From Phycisphaerae bacterium (GTDB lineage Bacteria; Planctomycetota; Phycisphaerae; FEN-1346; JAACEH01), in assembly GCA_012729015.1 (NCBI GenBank), contig JAAYDY010000001.1:62001-126000 (forward strand): a stretch of DNA of 64,000 nucleotides. The letters run 5' to 3'. The notes beneath the pieces were generated by a model, which saw nothing but the letters and a program-made list of their open reading frames with translations, searched no databases and was not told where the DNA came from. The position numbers were made by a program, and so were the translations under genes. Below, in pieces: positions 1 through 8,264 of this stretch; position 1 is the first letter of the stretch, and every line of letters begins with the position of its first letter.

Positions 1-1581
1 GGCCCAGGCGTCGTACTCGGCGGCCATCTCGGCGACCCGGCGCGGATGCGCGGCGGCCACGTCACAGGACTCGGTTCGGTCGGCGTCCATGTCGTAGAGT
101 TCCCAGCCGCCGCGACGGTCGGCGGGGTCGAACCCGCCACGCCCGCTCGTGGCGGCGGTGAAGTTCCGGACCAGCTTCCACCTGCCGCACCGCACGGCGG
201 CGTTGCCCTCGTGCTCGAACAGGAGCGTCACATCGCGGTCGCGGCCTTCGAAGACCGGGACCAGGCTCGCCCCCTCCATGGGCAGAATGCGGCGGCCGTT
301 GAACTCCTCGGGATAGCGGATGCCTGTGATGTCCACGAGGGTCGCCATGATGTCGGTGAGTTGGCCCGGTTGGTGGCGCAGTTCGCCGCGAGCGGCGATG
401 CCCGCCGGCCAGTGCACGATCAGTGGCGTGGCGATGCCGCCCTCGTGGGTCCAGTGCTTGTACAGGCGGAACGGCGTGTTCGAGAGGTTGGCCCATTCGA
501 CGCCGTAGGACTGGTACGTGGACTCGTCGCCGGGCATGACGTCGGGGTCGTTACCGTAGCGGACGGGGCGGCCGTCGGGAGTGCATGGGCCCGTGCCGAT
601 CTCGCGGCCGGCGGCCTGGCGGCCCCACTCGGCGGACAACTCCTCGGCGCAGCCGCCGTTGTCGGCCAGGAACAGGATCAGCGTGTTGTCCAGTTGCCCG
701 TGGCGACGCAGGGCGTCGAGGATGCGGCCGATGCCCTGGTCCATGCAATCAATCTGGGCGGCGTAGACCTCCATGCGTCGCTCCTGCCACGGCTTGTCGG
801 GGACGTCGGCCCAGGCCGGGACGGCCGGATCGCGCGGCGAGAGCTGCCACGCCGGATCGATCAGCCCCAGGTCGATCATGCGACGGAGCCTCTGGCGGCG
901 CAGTTCGTCCCATCCAGCGGCGAAACGGCCCGTGTACCTGGCGATGTCGGCCGGCTTGGCGTGCAGCGGCCAGTGCGGGGCGGTGTAGGCGACGTACTGA
1001 AAGAAGGGTTGCCCTGGCGTCTCGCGGAAATGACGGTCGATGAAGTCGACCGCGTGGTCGCTGACGGCATCGGTGTAGTAGAAGTCCGGATCGTTGCGGA
1101 CCTCGTCGTCGATGAAACGTCCGTCGCGGACGATCATGCGCGGCGAGAAGTAGTTGCCTGCGCCGCACAGGGTGCCGAAGTATCGCTCGAAACCGCGATG
1201 CTCAGGCCGGGAGTCGCAGTCGGGGTCCACCAGGTAATCGTTGCGCATGAGGTGCCACTTGCCCGACATGGAGGTGCGATAGCCGCCGGCGCGGAGCAGT
1301 TCGGCGAGCGTGATGCCATTGCGGTTGAGGTTGCCCTCGTAGCCGTCGGGGCCGTCGTAGCCGGTCAGGATGCCGATGCCGACCTGGTGCGGGTGCAGGC
1401 CGGTCATGAGGCTGGCCCGCGACGGGCTGCACCGCGGCGTGCTGCTGAACTGGGTGAAGCGGATGCCGCCGCCGGCCAGGCCGTCCAGCTTCGGCGTCCG
1501 AGCCTCGCCGCCGTAGCAGCCGAGGTCGCTGTAGCCCATGTCGTCGTTGAGGATCAGCAGAATGTTCGGCCGGTTCGACAT
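1..1581 (-). CDS. Sulfatase (arylsulfatase family), 3' end outside window
   Basis: Open for 527 codons from an ATG at 1581 to the window edge, so the C-terminus is missing. Family knowledge: formylglycine-dependent sulfatases hydrolyse sulfate esters, often on sulfated glycans in planctomycetes. Visible motifs: N-terminal NDDMGYSDLGCYGG (residues 12-25) gives the metal-binding aspartates, and CSPSRASLMTG from Cys51 is the C-x-P-S-R signature whose cysteine becomes formylglycine. GKWHL and a later LADNGG segment also fit. The start MSNRPNILLI leaves no signal peptide, so the protein would be cytoplasmic unless a further upstream start is used. It is divergent from the gene at 1779. The substrate cannot be told from sequence. 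Confidence 0.93.
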   Translation of the reverse strand, partial: MSNRPNILLILNDDMGYSDLGCYGGEARTPKLDGLAGGGIRFTQFSSTPRCSPSRASLMTGLHPHQVGIGILTGYDGPDGYEGNLNRNGITLAELLRAGGYRTSMSGKWHLMRNDYLVDPDCDSRPEHRGFERYFGTLCGAGNYFSPRMIVRDGRFIDDEVRNDPDFYYTDAVSDHAVDFIDRHFRETPGQPFFQYVAYTAPHWPLHAKPADIARYTGRFAAGWDELRRQRLRRMIDLGLIDPAWQLSPRDPAVPAWADVPDKPWQERRMEVYAAQIDCMDQGIGRILDALRRHGQLDNTLILFLADNGGCAEELSAEWGRQAAGREIGTGPCTPDGRPVRYGNDPDVMPGDESTYQSYGVEWANLSNTPFRLYKHWTHEGGIATPLIVHWPAGIAARGELRHQPGQLTDIMATLVDITGIRYPEEFNGRRILPMEGASLVPVFEGRDRDVTLLFEHEGNAAVRCGRWKLVRNFTAATSGRGGFDPADRRGGWELYDMDADRTESCDVAAAHPRRVAEMAAEYDAWA

Positions 1582-1717
1582 CGCGAGTTCTCCGTGAGAC
1601 GACGCGACGAGCAACGGATCATGGTGCCGGAGCGAGAGGTGCGACTACTGGAGATTCTCCGCCGACGGGGGCGGTTGTCAACCCACATTTCAAGCAAGCG
1701 AATCGCGACACGATGAC

Positions 1718-1746
1718 TTGACGGCCCGCCCCGCCCCCGATAGGCT
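1718..1746 (+). promoter_or_regulatory. Predicted sigma-70 promoter for the gene at 1779
   Basis: TTGACG (1718-1723) and TAGGCT (1741-1746) are separated by 17 bases, about 30 bases before the ATG. The -10 is weak, so this is a moderate prediction. Confidence 0.4.
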
Positions 1747-1778
1747 GGCCTGCACGAACACCCGTTGGAGACCCGAAC

Positions 1779-2330
1779 ATGCTGAAGACCTTGTTTCTTG
1801 AGGAACCATTGTGGCTCTGCCTGGCCTCGGGCCTGGCGCTGCTGGTCACGATCGCCGTGTGGCAGAGCCGCCGCACGCGAGGCCCGTTGTACGCAATGGC
1901 GTTCTGGGTGGCGTTCGGCGTGGGCGTGTACGTGGCAGCGACACTGGTGGACACGCCTCGCGAGAAGGTGGCCAAGGCGTGGGTCGAAATCCGCCAGGCG
2001 ATCCACGAGCGGCAGGCCGAGCGGCTGCTGAGCTACGTGGCCGACGATTTCACCCATGACGGGCAGGACAAGGAGGCGATGCGGCTCCTGGTGGCCATCG
2101 CCTTCAAGACCAACGCCCCGGAAGACGTGATTCTCAGCAACGGCGACCTGGTCGAGAGCGATTCGCAGGTGGACGCGACCATGTTCGTCCGGTACAAGCC
2201 GGTGGAACGGTGGAGCTCGCAGTGGCAGGTGACGTTCCGGCCCAGCCCCGACGGCCAGTGGCGGGTGTCGCAGGTAAGGTGTCTGACCGACGAACGTTTG
2301 ACGCTTCCCAGAGTGGTCAGAAAGCTCTGA
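1779..2330 (+). CDS. Two-TM membrane protein with NTF2/SnoaL-like soluble domain
   Basis: A 183-residue protein of unknown function. Hydrophobic segments at about residues 10-28 and 37-57 should anchor it in the inner membrane. Residues 60-183 form one small domain whose pattern (RQAIHERQAERLLSYVADDF, then alternating strands ending in a WRVSQVR strand) resembles the NTF2/SnoaL fold used for small-ligand binding or simple catalysis. No catalytic residues can be assigned. It converges on surE with 15 bases between stop codons. The fold call is inference; the membrane call is direct. Confidence 0.75.
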   Translation: MLKTLFLEEPLWLCLASGLALLVTIAVWQSRRTRGPLYAMAFWVAFGVGVYVAATLVDTPREKVAKAWVEIRQAIHERQAERLLSYVADDFTHDGQDKEAMRLLVAIAFKTNAPEDVILSNGDLVESDSQVDATMFVRYKPVERWSSQWQVTFRPSPDGQWRVSQVRCLTDERLTLPRVVRKL

Positions 2331-2345
2331 CCGGCGCCGGCGGCC

Positions 2346-3119
2346 TCATTCGCCCAGGGACAGGTTCCACGCGGCAACGGCCTTGAGGCGCGCGGCATCG
2401 GTCAGGTCGAACTGAAGCGGCGTCACGGTGACGTAGCCGTCGGCCAGCGACACCTGGTCGCTCTCGGGATCGGCCGGCCCGGCGGGCACTTCACCGCCGG
2501 TGATCCAGAAGTAGGGGCGTCCTCGCGGATCGGCGCGGCGGATCATCTCTTCCCGGGACGGCGGAATCGACATGCGACAGACGCGCAGCCCCCGGGGCTC
2601 ACGCTGCGACAGATCGGGCACGTTCACGTTCAGCAGCATGCTCTTGTCGCCGCGCGGCCGGGCAACGGCCTGATCGACCACGCGGCAGACGAGGCGGGCC
2701 GCCTCACGGAAGTGCATGGACTGGCTGAAAGCGAGGCTGGCCGCAACACTGGGCACGCCGTAGAACGCCCCTTCGATGGCGGCGGCCACCGTGCCGCTGT
2801 AGAGCACGTTGATGCCGACGTTGGCTCCGTGGTTGATGCCCGAGACGACGAGGTCGGGCTTGCGGTCCTTCATCAGGACCAGCAGCGCGAGCTTCACGCA
2901 GTCGGCCGGGCGACCGTCCACGCTGAAGCCGCGGACGCCGTCGGCCAGGTCGATCTCCTGGCAGAACAGCGGCTGGGAAACGCTGATGGCGTGGCCGACG
3001 GCGCTTTGCGGCGTGGCGGGTGCGACGACCGTGACGTCGCCGCGCGTCGCCAGTTCGGCCCGCAGGGCCAGCAGGCCCGGAGCCATGATGCCGTCGTCGT
3101 TCGTCAGGAGAATGCGCAT
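2346..3119 (-). CDS. surE: 5'-nucleotidase SurE
   Basis: A 257-residue protein starting MRILLTNDDG, the SurE signature whose paired aspartates bind the divalent metal. The later segments SGINHGANVG and YSGTVAAAIEGAF are also typical. SurE dephosphorylates nucleoside monophosphates in the cytoplasm and is linked to stationary-phase survival. The ATG at 3119 is chosen because it places the NDDG motif at residues 7-10; upstream in-frame codons run into the promoter and a repeat. A strong promoter lies 47 bases upstream. Length matches the family. Confidence 0.96.
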   Translation of the reverse strand: MRILLTNDDGIMAPGLLALRAELATRGDVTVVAPATPQSAVGHAISVSQPLFCQEIDLADGVRGFSVDGRPADCVKLALLVLMKDRKPDLVVSGINHGANVGINVLYSGTVAAAIEGAFYGVPSVAASLAFSQSMHFREAARLVCRVVDQAVARPRGDKSMLLNVNVPDLSQREPRGLRVCRMSIPPSREEMIRRADPRGRPYFWITGGEVPAGPADPESDQVSLADGYVTVTPLQFDLTDAARLKAVAAWNLSLGE

Positions 3120-3165
3120 TGCAGGTCTCTCAAGCGGGGTATTGTCTTCCGGTTCGGCAGAGGGC

Positions 3166-3194
3166 ATGATACGGTTCGTGCAGGCGGATGTCAA
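3166..3194 (-). promoter_or_regulatory. Sigma-70 promoter for surE
   Basis: On the minus strand TTGACA (3194-3189) and TATCAT (3171-3166) are 17 bases apart, about 45 bases before the surE ATG. Near-consensus elements in GC-rich DNA make this convincing. Confidence 0.7.
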
Positions 3195-3214
3195 ACATCG
3201 TGGAGAGGACGCGT

Positions 3215-3306
3215 GCATTACCGTTTTGGGGGCCGTACCGTGGCATGGGCATCCTGCCCATGAGTGGCAGGAGCATCCTGCCCCTGCTTTCCCAAAACGT
3301 TAATGC
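3215..3306 (+). repeat. Structured dispersed repeat, family A, copy 1
   Basis: Outer arms 3215-3230 and 3291-3306 pair in 15 of 16 positions. Inside are two hairpins: CATGGGCA/TGCCCATG with loop TCC, and GCAGGAGCA/TGCCCCTGC with loop TCC and one mismatch. It sits between surE and the alcohol dehydrogenase gene. The open frame across it is not used, because the dehydrogenase start lies downstream. Confidence 0.9.
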
Positions 3307-3323
3307 GCCCGGAGAGGACGAAG

Positions 3324-4439
3324 ATGAGCAACACGTTTCGTGTGCCGCAGAGAATTGTGTTCGGCTGGGGCGCCGTGGCTGAGCTGGGCAGGCTGGCGTC
3401 GCCACTGGGCGGCCGCGTGATGCTGGTCACGGGGCGGCGGGCCATGAAGGCATCGGGCATCACGGACCGGGTGGTGGCTGTGCTGCGCGAAGCCGGCATC
3501 GTGGTGACTCTGTTCGACGAAGTGGAGCGGGAGCCGGAGGTGGCGACGGTGGACCGCGGGCGCGAGGTGGCGCGGCAGTGGGGCGCCGAGTGCGTGGTGG
3601 GCCTGGGCGGCGGCAGCGCCATGGACGCGGCGAAGGTGATCGCGGGGCTGCACGGCAAGGAAGCCTCGACGGCGGAGTTCCACGCGGGGCGCGTCGCGGT
3701 GCGCCCGGGGTTGCCGATGATCGCTGTGGCGACCACCAGCGGCACGGGCAGCGAGGTCACGGTCAACGGCGTGATCAGCGACCGGGCCCGGCGCGTGAAG
3801 GTGTCGATCCGCGGCGAAGGGCTGATGCCGTGGGCGGCCGTGGTGGACCCGGAACTGACGGTGCCCTGCCCCGCGGCCGTGACGGCGTCGGCGGGCATGG
3901 ACGCCCTGTGCCAGGCCATCGAGTCGTACGCGTCGATTCACGCCACGGCCGTAACCGAGGCCCTGAGCGTGCGGGCCGTCGAAGAGATCGTGGCGTCGCT
4001 GGAGACGGCCGTGCGCGACGGTAGCTGCCGCGAAGCCCGGACGCAGATGGCCGAAGGCAGCCTGATGGCGGGTATGGCCCTGGGCAACGCGCGGCTGGGG
4101 GTGATCCACGGACTCGTCCATCCGCTGGGCGTGCGGTACGAGATTCCGCACGGGTTGGCCTGCGGCGTGATGCTGCCGGCGGCGCTGCGGTACAACCGCG
4201 CGGCGATGGGCGCCAAGTACGAGCGGCTGCGGTCGCTGATGGGCGGCGCGGACCCGGCGGAGTTCTGCGCCGAGCTACTGGATCGCGTGGGCCTGCCGTC
4301 GGACTTCACGGGGTTCGGCGTGCGAGAGGACGACCTGCCGACGATCGCCGACGAGAGCCTGCCGAGCGGCAGCCTGAAGGCCAATCCGCGCCGCGTGACG
4401 CGCGAAGAGGCCCTGGCCCTGTTGCGCGAGGTCTGTTGA
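3324..4439 (+). CDS. Iron-containing (group III) alcohol dehydrogenase
   Basis: A 371-residue NAD(P)-dependent oxidoreductase of the Fe-ADH family. The nucleotide-binding GLGGGSAMD is at residues 93-101 and TTSGTGSEVT at 137-146. Metal-site residues are Asp193 (GMDALCQAIE), His262, His266 and His276. The position that is often the second His ligand (DALTHAIE in FucO-type enzymes) is Gln197; I recall the same change in a subgroup of this family. The start at 3324 has a GGAGAGGACGAAG ribosome site; the open frame extends upstream only through a repeat. The alcohol or aldehyde substrate is unknown. Confidence 0.93.
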   Translation: MSNTFRVPQRIVFGWGAVAELGRLASPLGGRVMLVTGRRAMKASGITDRVVAVLREAGIVVTLFDEVEREPEVATVDRGREVARQWGAECVVGLGGGSAMDAAKVIAGLHGKEASTAEFHAGRVAVRPGLPMIAVATTSGTGSEVTVNGVISDRARRVKVSIRGEGLMPWAAVVDPELTVPCPAAVTASAGMDALCQAIESYASIHATAVTEALSVRAVEEIVASLETAVRDGSCREARTQMAEGSLMAGMALGNARLGVIHGLVHPLGVRYEIPHGLACGVMLPAALRYNRAAMGAKYERLRSLMGGADPAEFCAELLDRVGLPSDFTGFGVREDDLPTIADESLPSGSLKANPRRVTREEALALLREVC

Positions 4440-4464
4440 CCTGGCGGCCGTCTTCAACCGTCGA

Positions 4465-6150
4465 CTACTCCAGGACGATGTCGATGCGCTGCTGCTCCTG
4501 GGGCCCGACGCGCAACGACTTCTCGACAGTCGTTCCGTTACATGTGACCCGAACCAAGTAGTGCCCGCAGAAGCCTCGAAAGGGGAAGACGCCGCCCGGG
4601 CCGGTCTTGCCGGCGGCATTCGTCACCCAGTCCTGCGTGATGAGCTTCTTCAGTGCCTCGTAGGCGGGCTTCGGGCTCAGATCCTTGCGCAGAAGCCCGC
4701 CGCCCGGAAGCCAGGCGCCCGCGTCGCACAGGTCCCACCACGTGATACCCGCCACGGCTGGATGGGCAAAGCAGACGGTGTAGAACTTGGCGGCATAGTC
4801 CGCCTGCGACGCCTCATCCCAGACTCCCGTCACATGGGAACCCGTGATGCCCTCGCCGCCGGAGGTCGGCGTGAACTCGGTGATGTAGAGCTTCCTGCCC
4901 AGGGCGGCGTACTGATCGAGGACGGCCCAGACCCGGTCCAGCGGGAAGCGCATCGTTCGGGGCTCGTGAGCCTGGATGCCGATGCCGTCGAACGGCACGC
5001 CCCGGCTCGCCGCCCCCTGGAGCAGCTGCAAAAAGGGCGGGCACCCGTCGGCCAGCACCTGATAGTCGTTGACAATGAGTTGGGCCCCGGCATCCGCGGC
5101 ACGCGCCCACCGATACGGATCGTCAATCGGAAGGTCCGGCAGATGAGACGGCTCGTTGACGACTTCCCAGAACTCAATCTTCCCGGCATAGCGGGTCATG
5201 ATCTCCTCGACGCGGCGCTTGCGAGCGTCGGCCGGCGGCTGCCCGGAGGACCACCGGGGAATCCCCGACTCGCACGCCCACAGCAGCGGGTGTCCCTTCA
5301 CGCGAATCCCGTGCTGCGCACACCAGGCTACCACCCGGTCGGTGCGGTCGTACTCGGGCCGTCCCTGCTGCGGCTCATACGACCGCCAGTAGAAGCCGGT
5401 CGTCGCGGCATTGAAGAGGTCCCGGAAACGCGTCTTGTACAACTCGTTGTCGCCTGGGGTGCTGAACCGGTCGAACATGAAGATGTTGCACCCGAACAGG
5501 AACTCGTGCTGCACCCATTGCACGGCGACGTTCGCCCCTTCGACCGGGAGGTCGTCCCGCGACACCACGCGCACGACCACGTCGCGCTTGCGATGGGTCT
5601 CGATGGCCTGCGCCGCCCTGGCCAGCGTCTGTTCCTCGGCTTTCGCCCCGATTGCGTCCCACTGCGCACGCCACTGCGCTTCCGTGGACAGCGCAGGAGC
5701 AGGAAGCCCGCCGACGCCCGTCACCGCCAGTTGGACGATGTAGAGGTTCCGGTCTTCTGCCTCGGTCCGCGTGTCGTTGAGAAACGACACGGTCAACCGG
5801 TGGTGTCCCGGCTCCACCGTGATCCTGAACACGTGGTCCGCGGCCTTGGGAGAGCCCACCGTAACCGTGTCGCGGACCACGCCGTCCACGGAGAACGCCA
5901 TCGTGGGCCAGACCCCGCCGGCCGGAGAACCGAAGCACTGGACGCTCACGTCGTAGGCGCCGCCCTGGGCGAAAGCCACGAAGTCGCCCCACTCCCCGTT
6001 CGACCAGAGGTTCCAGGCCCCAGCTTCCGCGCCGCCCACGGTCCGGATGTGCGCCTGCCCTCCCTGAACCGTCAGGGACGAGTCGTCCGCCGCTGTGGCC
6101 CAACAAGAGAACACGACGACGCACAAGGCGCATGACAGTGCTGTCTTCAC
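4465..6150 (-). CDS. Secreted GH10 endo-1,4-beta-xylanase with N-terminal carbohydrate-binding-like module
   Basis: A 561-residue exported glycoside hydrolase. The GTG start at 6150 is chosen because GAGGAGG precedes it by 6 bases and it begins a clean signal peptide (residues 1-20, ending ATA-A). Residues about 25-145 form a beta-rich module like those that bind sugars. The GH10 barrel spans about 210-500: GHPLLW at 286-291, general acid/base Glu333 in VNEP, and nucleophile Glu425 in YITEF. A short C-terminal beta segment follows. GH10 enzymes cut xylan backbones with retention of configuration. A repeat occupies the upstream spacer, so the promoter is unclear. The binding-module call is weaker than the catalytic call. 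Confidence 0.92.
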   Translation of the reverse strand: MKTALSCALCVVVFSCWATAADDSSLTVQGGQAHIRTVGGAEAGAWNLWSNGEWGDFVAFAQGGAYDVSVQCFGSPAGGVWPTMAFSVDGVVRDTVTVGSPKAADHVFRITVEPGHHRLTVSFLNDTRTEAEDRNLYIVQLAVTGVGGLPAPALSTEAQWRAQWDAIGAKAEEQTLARAAQAIETHRKRDVVVRVVSRDDLPVEGANVAVQWVQHEFLFGCNIFMFDRFSTPGDNELYKTRFRDLFNAATTGFYWRSYEPQQGRPEYDRTDRVVAWCAQHGIRVKGHPLLWACESGIPRWSSGQPPADARKRRVEEIMTRYAGKIEFWEVVNEPSHLPDLPIDDPYRWARAADAGAQLIVNDYQVLADGCPPFLQLLQGAASRGVPFDGIGIQAHEPRTMRFPLDRVWAVLDQYAALGRKLYITEFTPTSGGEGITGSHVTGVWDEASQADYAAKFYTVCFAHPAVAGITWWDLCDAGAWLPGGGLLRKDLSPKPAYEALKKLITQDWVTNAAGKTGPGGVFPFRGFCGHYLVRVTCNGTTVEKSLRVGPQEQQRIDIVLE

Positions 6151-6197
6151 AGTGGCCTCCTCGCTGAAAGGAACCCCGGGCACTGCCATGGGCGCGG

Positions 6198-6299
6198 GGG
6201 TGCATTCACGCTTCGGGGGCCGTACCGTGGCATGGGCATCTTGCCCATGAGTGGCAGGGGGCATCCTGCCCCTGCTTTTCCCGAAGCGTGAATGCACCC
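6198..6299 (+). repeat. Structured dispersed repeat, family A, copy 2
   Basis: The outer arms 6198-6217 and 6280-6299 pair perfectly over 20 bases. The arm sequence (TTCACGCTTCGGG core) differs from copies 1 and 6 (TTAACGTTTTGGG core), yet both sides changed together. Inner hairpins are CATGGGCA/TGCCCATG and GCAGGGGGCA/TGCCCCTGC, the second with a one-base bulge. Confidence 0.93.
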
Positions 6300-6315
6300 G
6301 TGGCACGGCCATGGC

Positions 6316-6344
6316 TTGTCAGGCGCCCGGACACACATTACACT
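6316..6344 (+). promoter_or_regulatory. Sigma-70 promoter for nnrE
   Basis: TTGTCA (6316-6321) and TACACT (6339-6344) with a 17-base spacer, about 75 bases before the nnrE ATG and just past repeat copy 2. Confidence 0.5.
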
Positions 6345-6417
6345 GAAAACGCGGCGACACAAACGGTTTCCGCCCGACACGGCGCCGCCCGAACGGTGAC
6401 ACCCAAGGGGATGAGCC

Positions 6418-7083
6418 ATGAGACCGATGACGCGGGACGAGGTGCGGGAGTTCGACCGGCGTGCGATCGAGGAACTGGGCGTGCCGGGCCTCGTGCTGAT
6501 GGAGAACGCCGGGCGACAGGCCGCCGACGCAGCCGAGAGGATGCTTCGCGCCGCCCATGGGCGCCGGGCCTTGATCGTGGCCGGCCGCGGCAACAACGGC
6601 GGCGACGGGTTCGTGATCGCGCGGCACCTGCTGACGCGCGGGTACGAGGTGCATGTGCTGTTGGCGGCCGATCCGGCACAGATCGTCGGCGATGCGGCGA
6701 CGAACCTGGCTGTCCTGGAGCCGCTGGGCATCGACGTGCGCCGTTTGCCGGAGGCGGCGGCTACGGCTCGCGCGGCAGTGCTCCTGGCCACGGAGGACGC
6801 CGACCTGGTGGTGGATGCCCTGCTCGGGACCGGCCTGCGCGGCGACGTCCGCGAGCCGCACCTGTCGGCCATCGAGGCCATGAACGCATCCGGCCGCCTG
6901 ATTCTGGCGGTGGACATCCCCAGCGGCCTGGACGCCGACACCGGCTGCCCGCTCGGCGCGGCCGTCATGGCCCACACGACCGTCACCTTCGCCGCCGCCA
7001 AGACCGGATTCTCATCGCCCGAGGCTCGCGAGTTTGTCGGCGAACTGGTGGTCGCCGACATCGGCGTGCCGCGGATGGACTGA
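6418..7083 (+). CDS. nnrE: NAD(P)H-hydrate epimerase (YjeF N-terminal domain, standalone)
   Basis: A 221-residue YjeF_N protein. It interconverts R and S forms of hydrated NAD(P)H so that the dehydratase can repair them. Family motifs are present: MENAG near residue 28, GRGNNGGDGFVIARHL near 59, DALLGTGLRG near 135 and VDIPSGLDADTG near 162. In many bacteria this domain is fused to the dehydratase (YjeF C-terminal domain); here the protein stops after the epimerase and no dehydratase is seen in the window. A ribosome site (AAGGGGATGAG) precedes the ATG. Confidence 0.93.
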   Translation: MRPMTRDEVREFDRRAIEELGVPGLVLMENAGRQAADAAERMLRAAHGRRALIVAGRGNNGGDGFVIARHLLTRGYEVHVLLAADPAQIVGDAATNLAVLEPLGIDVRRLPEAAATARAAVLLATEDADLVVDALLGTGLRGDVREPHLSAIEAMNASGRLILAVDIPSGLDADTGCPLGAAVMAHTTVTFAAAKTGFSSPEAREFVGELVVADIGVPRMD

Positions 7084-7101
7084 GGAACACGCGCGGCCGA
7101 A

Positions 7102-7216
7102 GCTCTGTTTGAAGAACCGCAGCATGGGCTTCGTACCCGCGGAAGGTGTAGAAGGCAGGGCCAGGATGGCCTTGCGACGCACGGGCAGGATGCCCGTGCC
7201 ACGACGCAAACAGAGC
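7102..7216 (-). repeat. Structured dispersed repeat, family A, copy 3
   Basis: The outer arms GCTCTGTTTG (7102-7111) and CAAACAGAGC (7207-7216) pair perfectly but share no sequence with the arms of copies 1, 2 or 6. The core is inverted relative to copies 1 and 2: hairpins CACGGGCA/TGCCCGTG and GCAAGGCCA/TGGCCCTGC. It lies directly after the last gene of the opp operon, where it could form a 3' stem-loop. Confidence 0.85.
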
Positions 7217-8245
7217 CTAGGAAGCGGCCTTGTCGGCGCCGGCTGGGTCGGTGAGAGTGCGGCCGGATTCGTAGAGCAGGCAGCGGACGTTGCGGCCGTC
7301 GATGCGCGTCTGGGCCGGCACGATGTGGCTGCACTCGGGCCGGGCCTCGGGGCATCGCGGGTGAAAGACACAGCCCGAGGGCAGGTTCGACGGGTCGGGC
7401 ACTTCGCCGTGCAGGATGCCGCGCTTGGCCCGGTGGCTGGGGTTCGGCTTCGGCGACGAGGCCAGCAGAGCTCGCGTGTAGGGGTGCAGCGGGTTGCCGA
7501 ACACCTGGGCCTTCGTGCCATCCTCGACCAGCCGCCCGGCGTACATCACAGCCACGCGGTCGGCAATGTGGCGCACCACTTCCAGATCGTGAGCGACGAA
7601 GACGTAGGACAACCCGTACTTCTCCTTCAGCGACATCATCAGGTTGAGAATCTGGGCCTGCACCGACACGTCCAGGGCCGAGACCGGCTCGTCGCAGACG
7701 ATGAGCTTCGGCTGAAGCGCCAGGGCCCGTGCGATGACGATCCTCTGCCGCTGGCCGCCGGAGAAGGCGTGCGGATAGCGGTTCAGGAACTCGGCCTTGA
7801 GCCCGGCCTCGACGATGAGCTCGCGGACGCGCTGCTTGCGCTGCTCGGCGTTGCCGACGTGGTTGACCTTGAGCGGCTCGCTGACCAGTTGCAGAACGGT
7901 CATGCGCGGATTCAACGACGCGAACGGATCCTGGAAGATCATCTGCATGTGGCGCCGCAGGGGCTGCAACTCGCGGTGCTCCATCTTCGACAGATCGTGG
8001 ACGCGTTGGCCGTCCGGGCAGAACAGGACGGAGCCGTCCCGGGGGCGGTGCGAACGCAGGATGGCCAGGCCGGTGGTGCTCTTGCCGCTGCCGCTCTCGC
8101 CCACCAGGCCGAGCGTCTCGCCCTCGTGCAGGTCGAAGCAGACGTCGTCAACGGCCTTGACCCACGTCAGCGGCTTGCCGAAGAAGCTCACGTCCTTGGG
8201 GAACCAGACCCGCAGGTTCTTGACGCTGAGCAATGGCGGTTTCAT
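7217..8245 (-). CDS. oppF: Oligopeptide-type ABC transporter ATPase (OppF/DppF)
   Basis: A 342-residue ATPase. Walker A GESGSGKST at residues 49-57, signature FSGGQRQR at 161-168, Walker B LIVCDEP at 181-187, and the HPYT segment of the Oligo_HPY C-terminal extension. The four-cysteine tail (CVFHPRC...C...C) is typical of OppD/F proteins. The start at 8245 is chosen because MKPPLLSVKNL begins the conserved fold. It is the last of five co-directional genes, with short gaps, and should pair with the OppD-like ATPase upstream. Confidence 0.95.
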   Translation of the reverse strand: MKPPLLSVKNLRVWFPKDVSFFGKPLTWVKAVDDVCFDLHEGETLGLVGESGSGKSTTGLAILRSHRPRDGSVLFCPDGQRVHDLSKMEHRELQPLRRHMQMIFQDPFASLNPRMTVLQLVSEPLKVNHVGNAEQRKQRVRELIVEAGLKAEFLNRYPHAFSGGQRQRIVIARALALQPKLIVCDEPVSALDVSVQAQILNLMMSLKEKYGLSYVFVAHDLEVVRHIADRVAVMYAGRLVEDGTKAQVFGNPLHPYTRALLASSPKPNPSHRAKRGILHGEVPDPSNLPSGCVFHPRCPEARPECSHIVPAQTRIDGRNVRCLLYESGRTLTDPAGADKAAS

Positions 8246-8264
8246 GGGCGGCTCGCTTTCCGTC

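Noticed and set aside
46..1716. Long open frames antisense to genes, for example plus-strand 46-1716, 4561-6135, 7797-10487, 45706-47337 and minus-strand 16692-18932, 29292-32024, 33460-34854, 41110-42723
   Set aside because: They mirror confidently identified genes in GC-rich DNA, have low-complexity Arg/Ala/Gly/Pro composition and show no family motif or ribosome site.
3264..3323. N-terminal extensions translated from family-A repeats (MAGASCPC..., ...THGQDAHATVRPP...)
   Set aside because: They are readings of the repeat hairpins. A proper ribosome site and the conserved fold begin downstream. The exception is the BtuF tail, where the repeat lies before the only stop codon.
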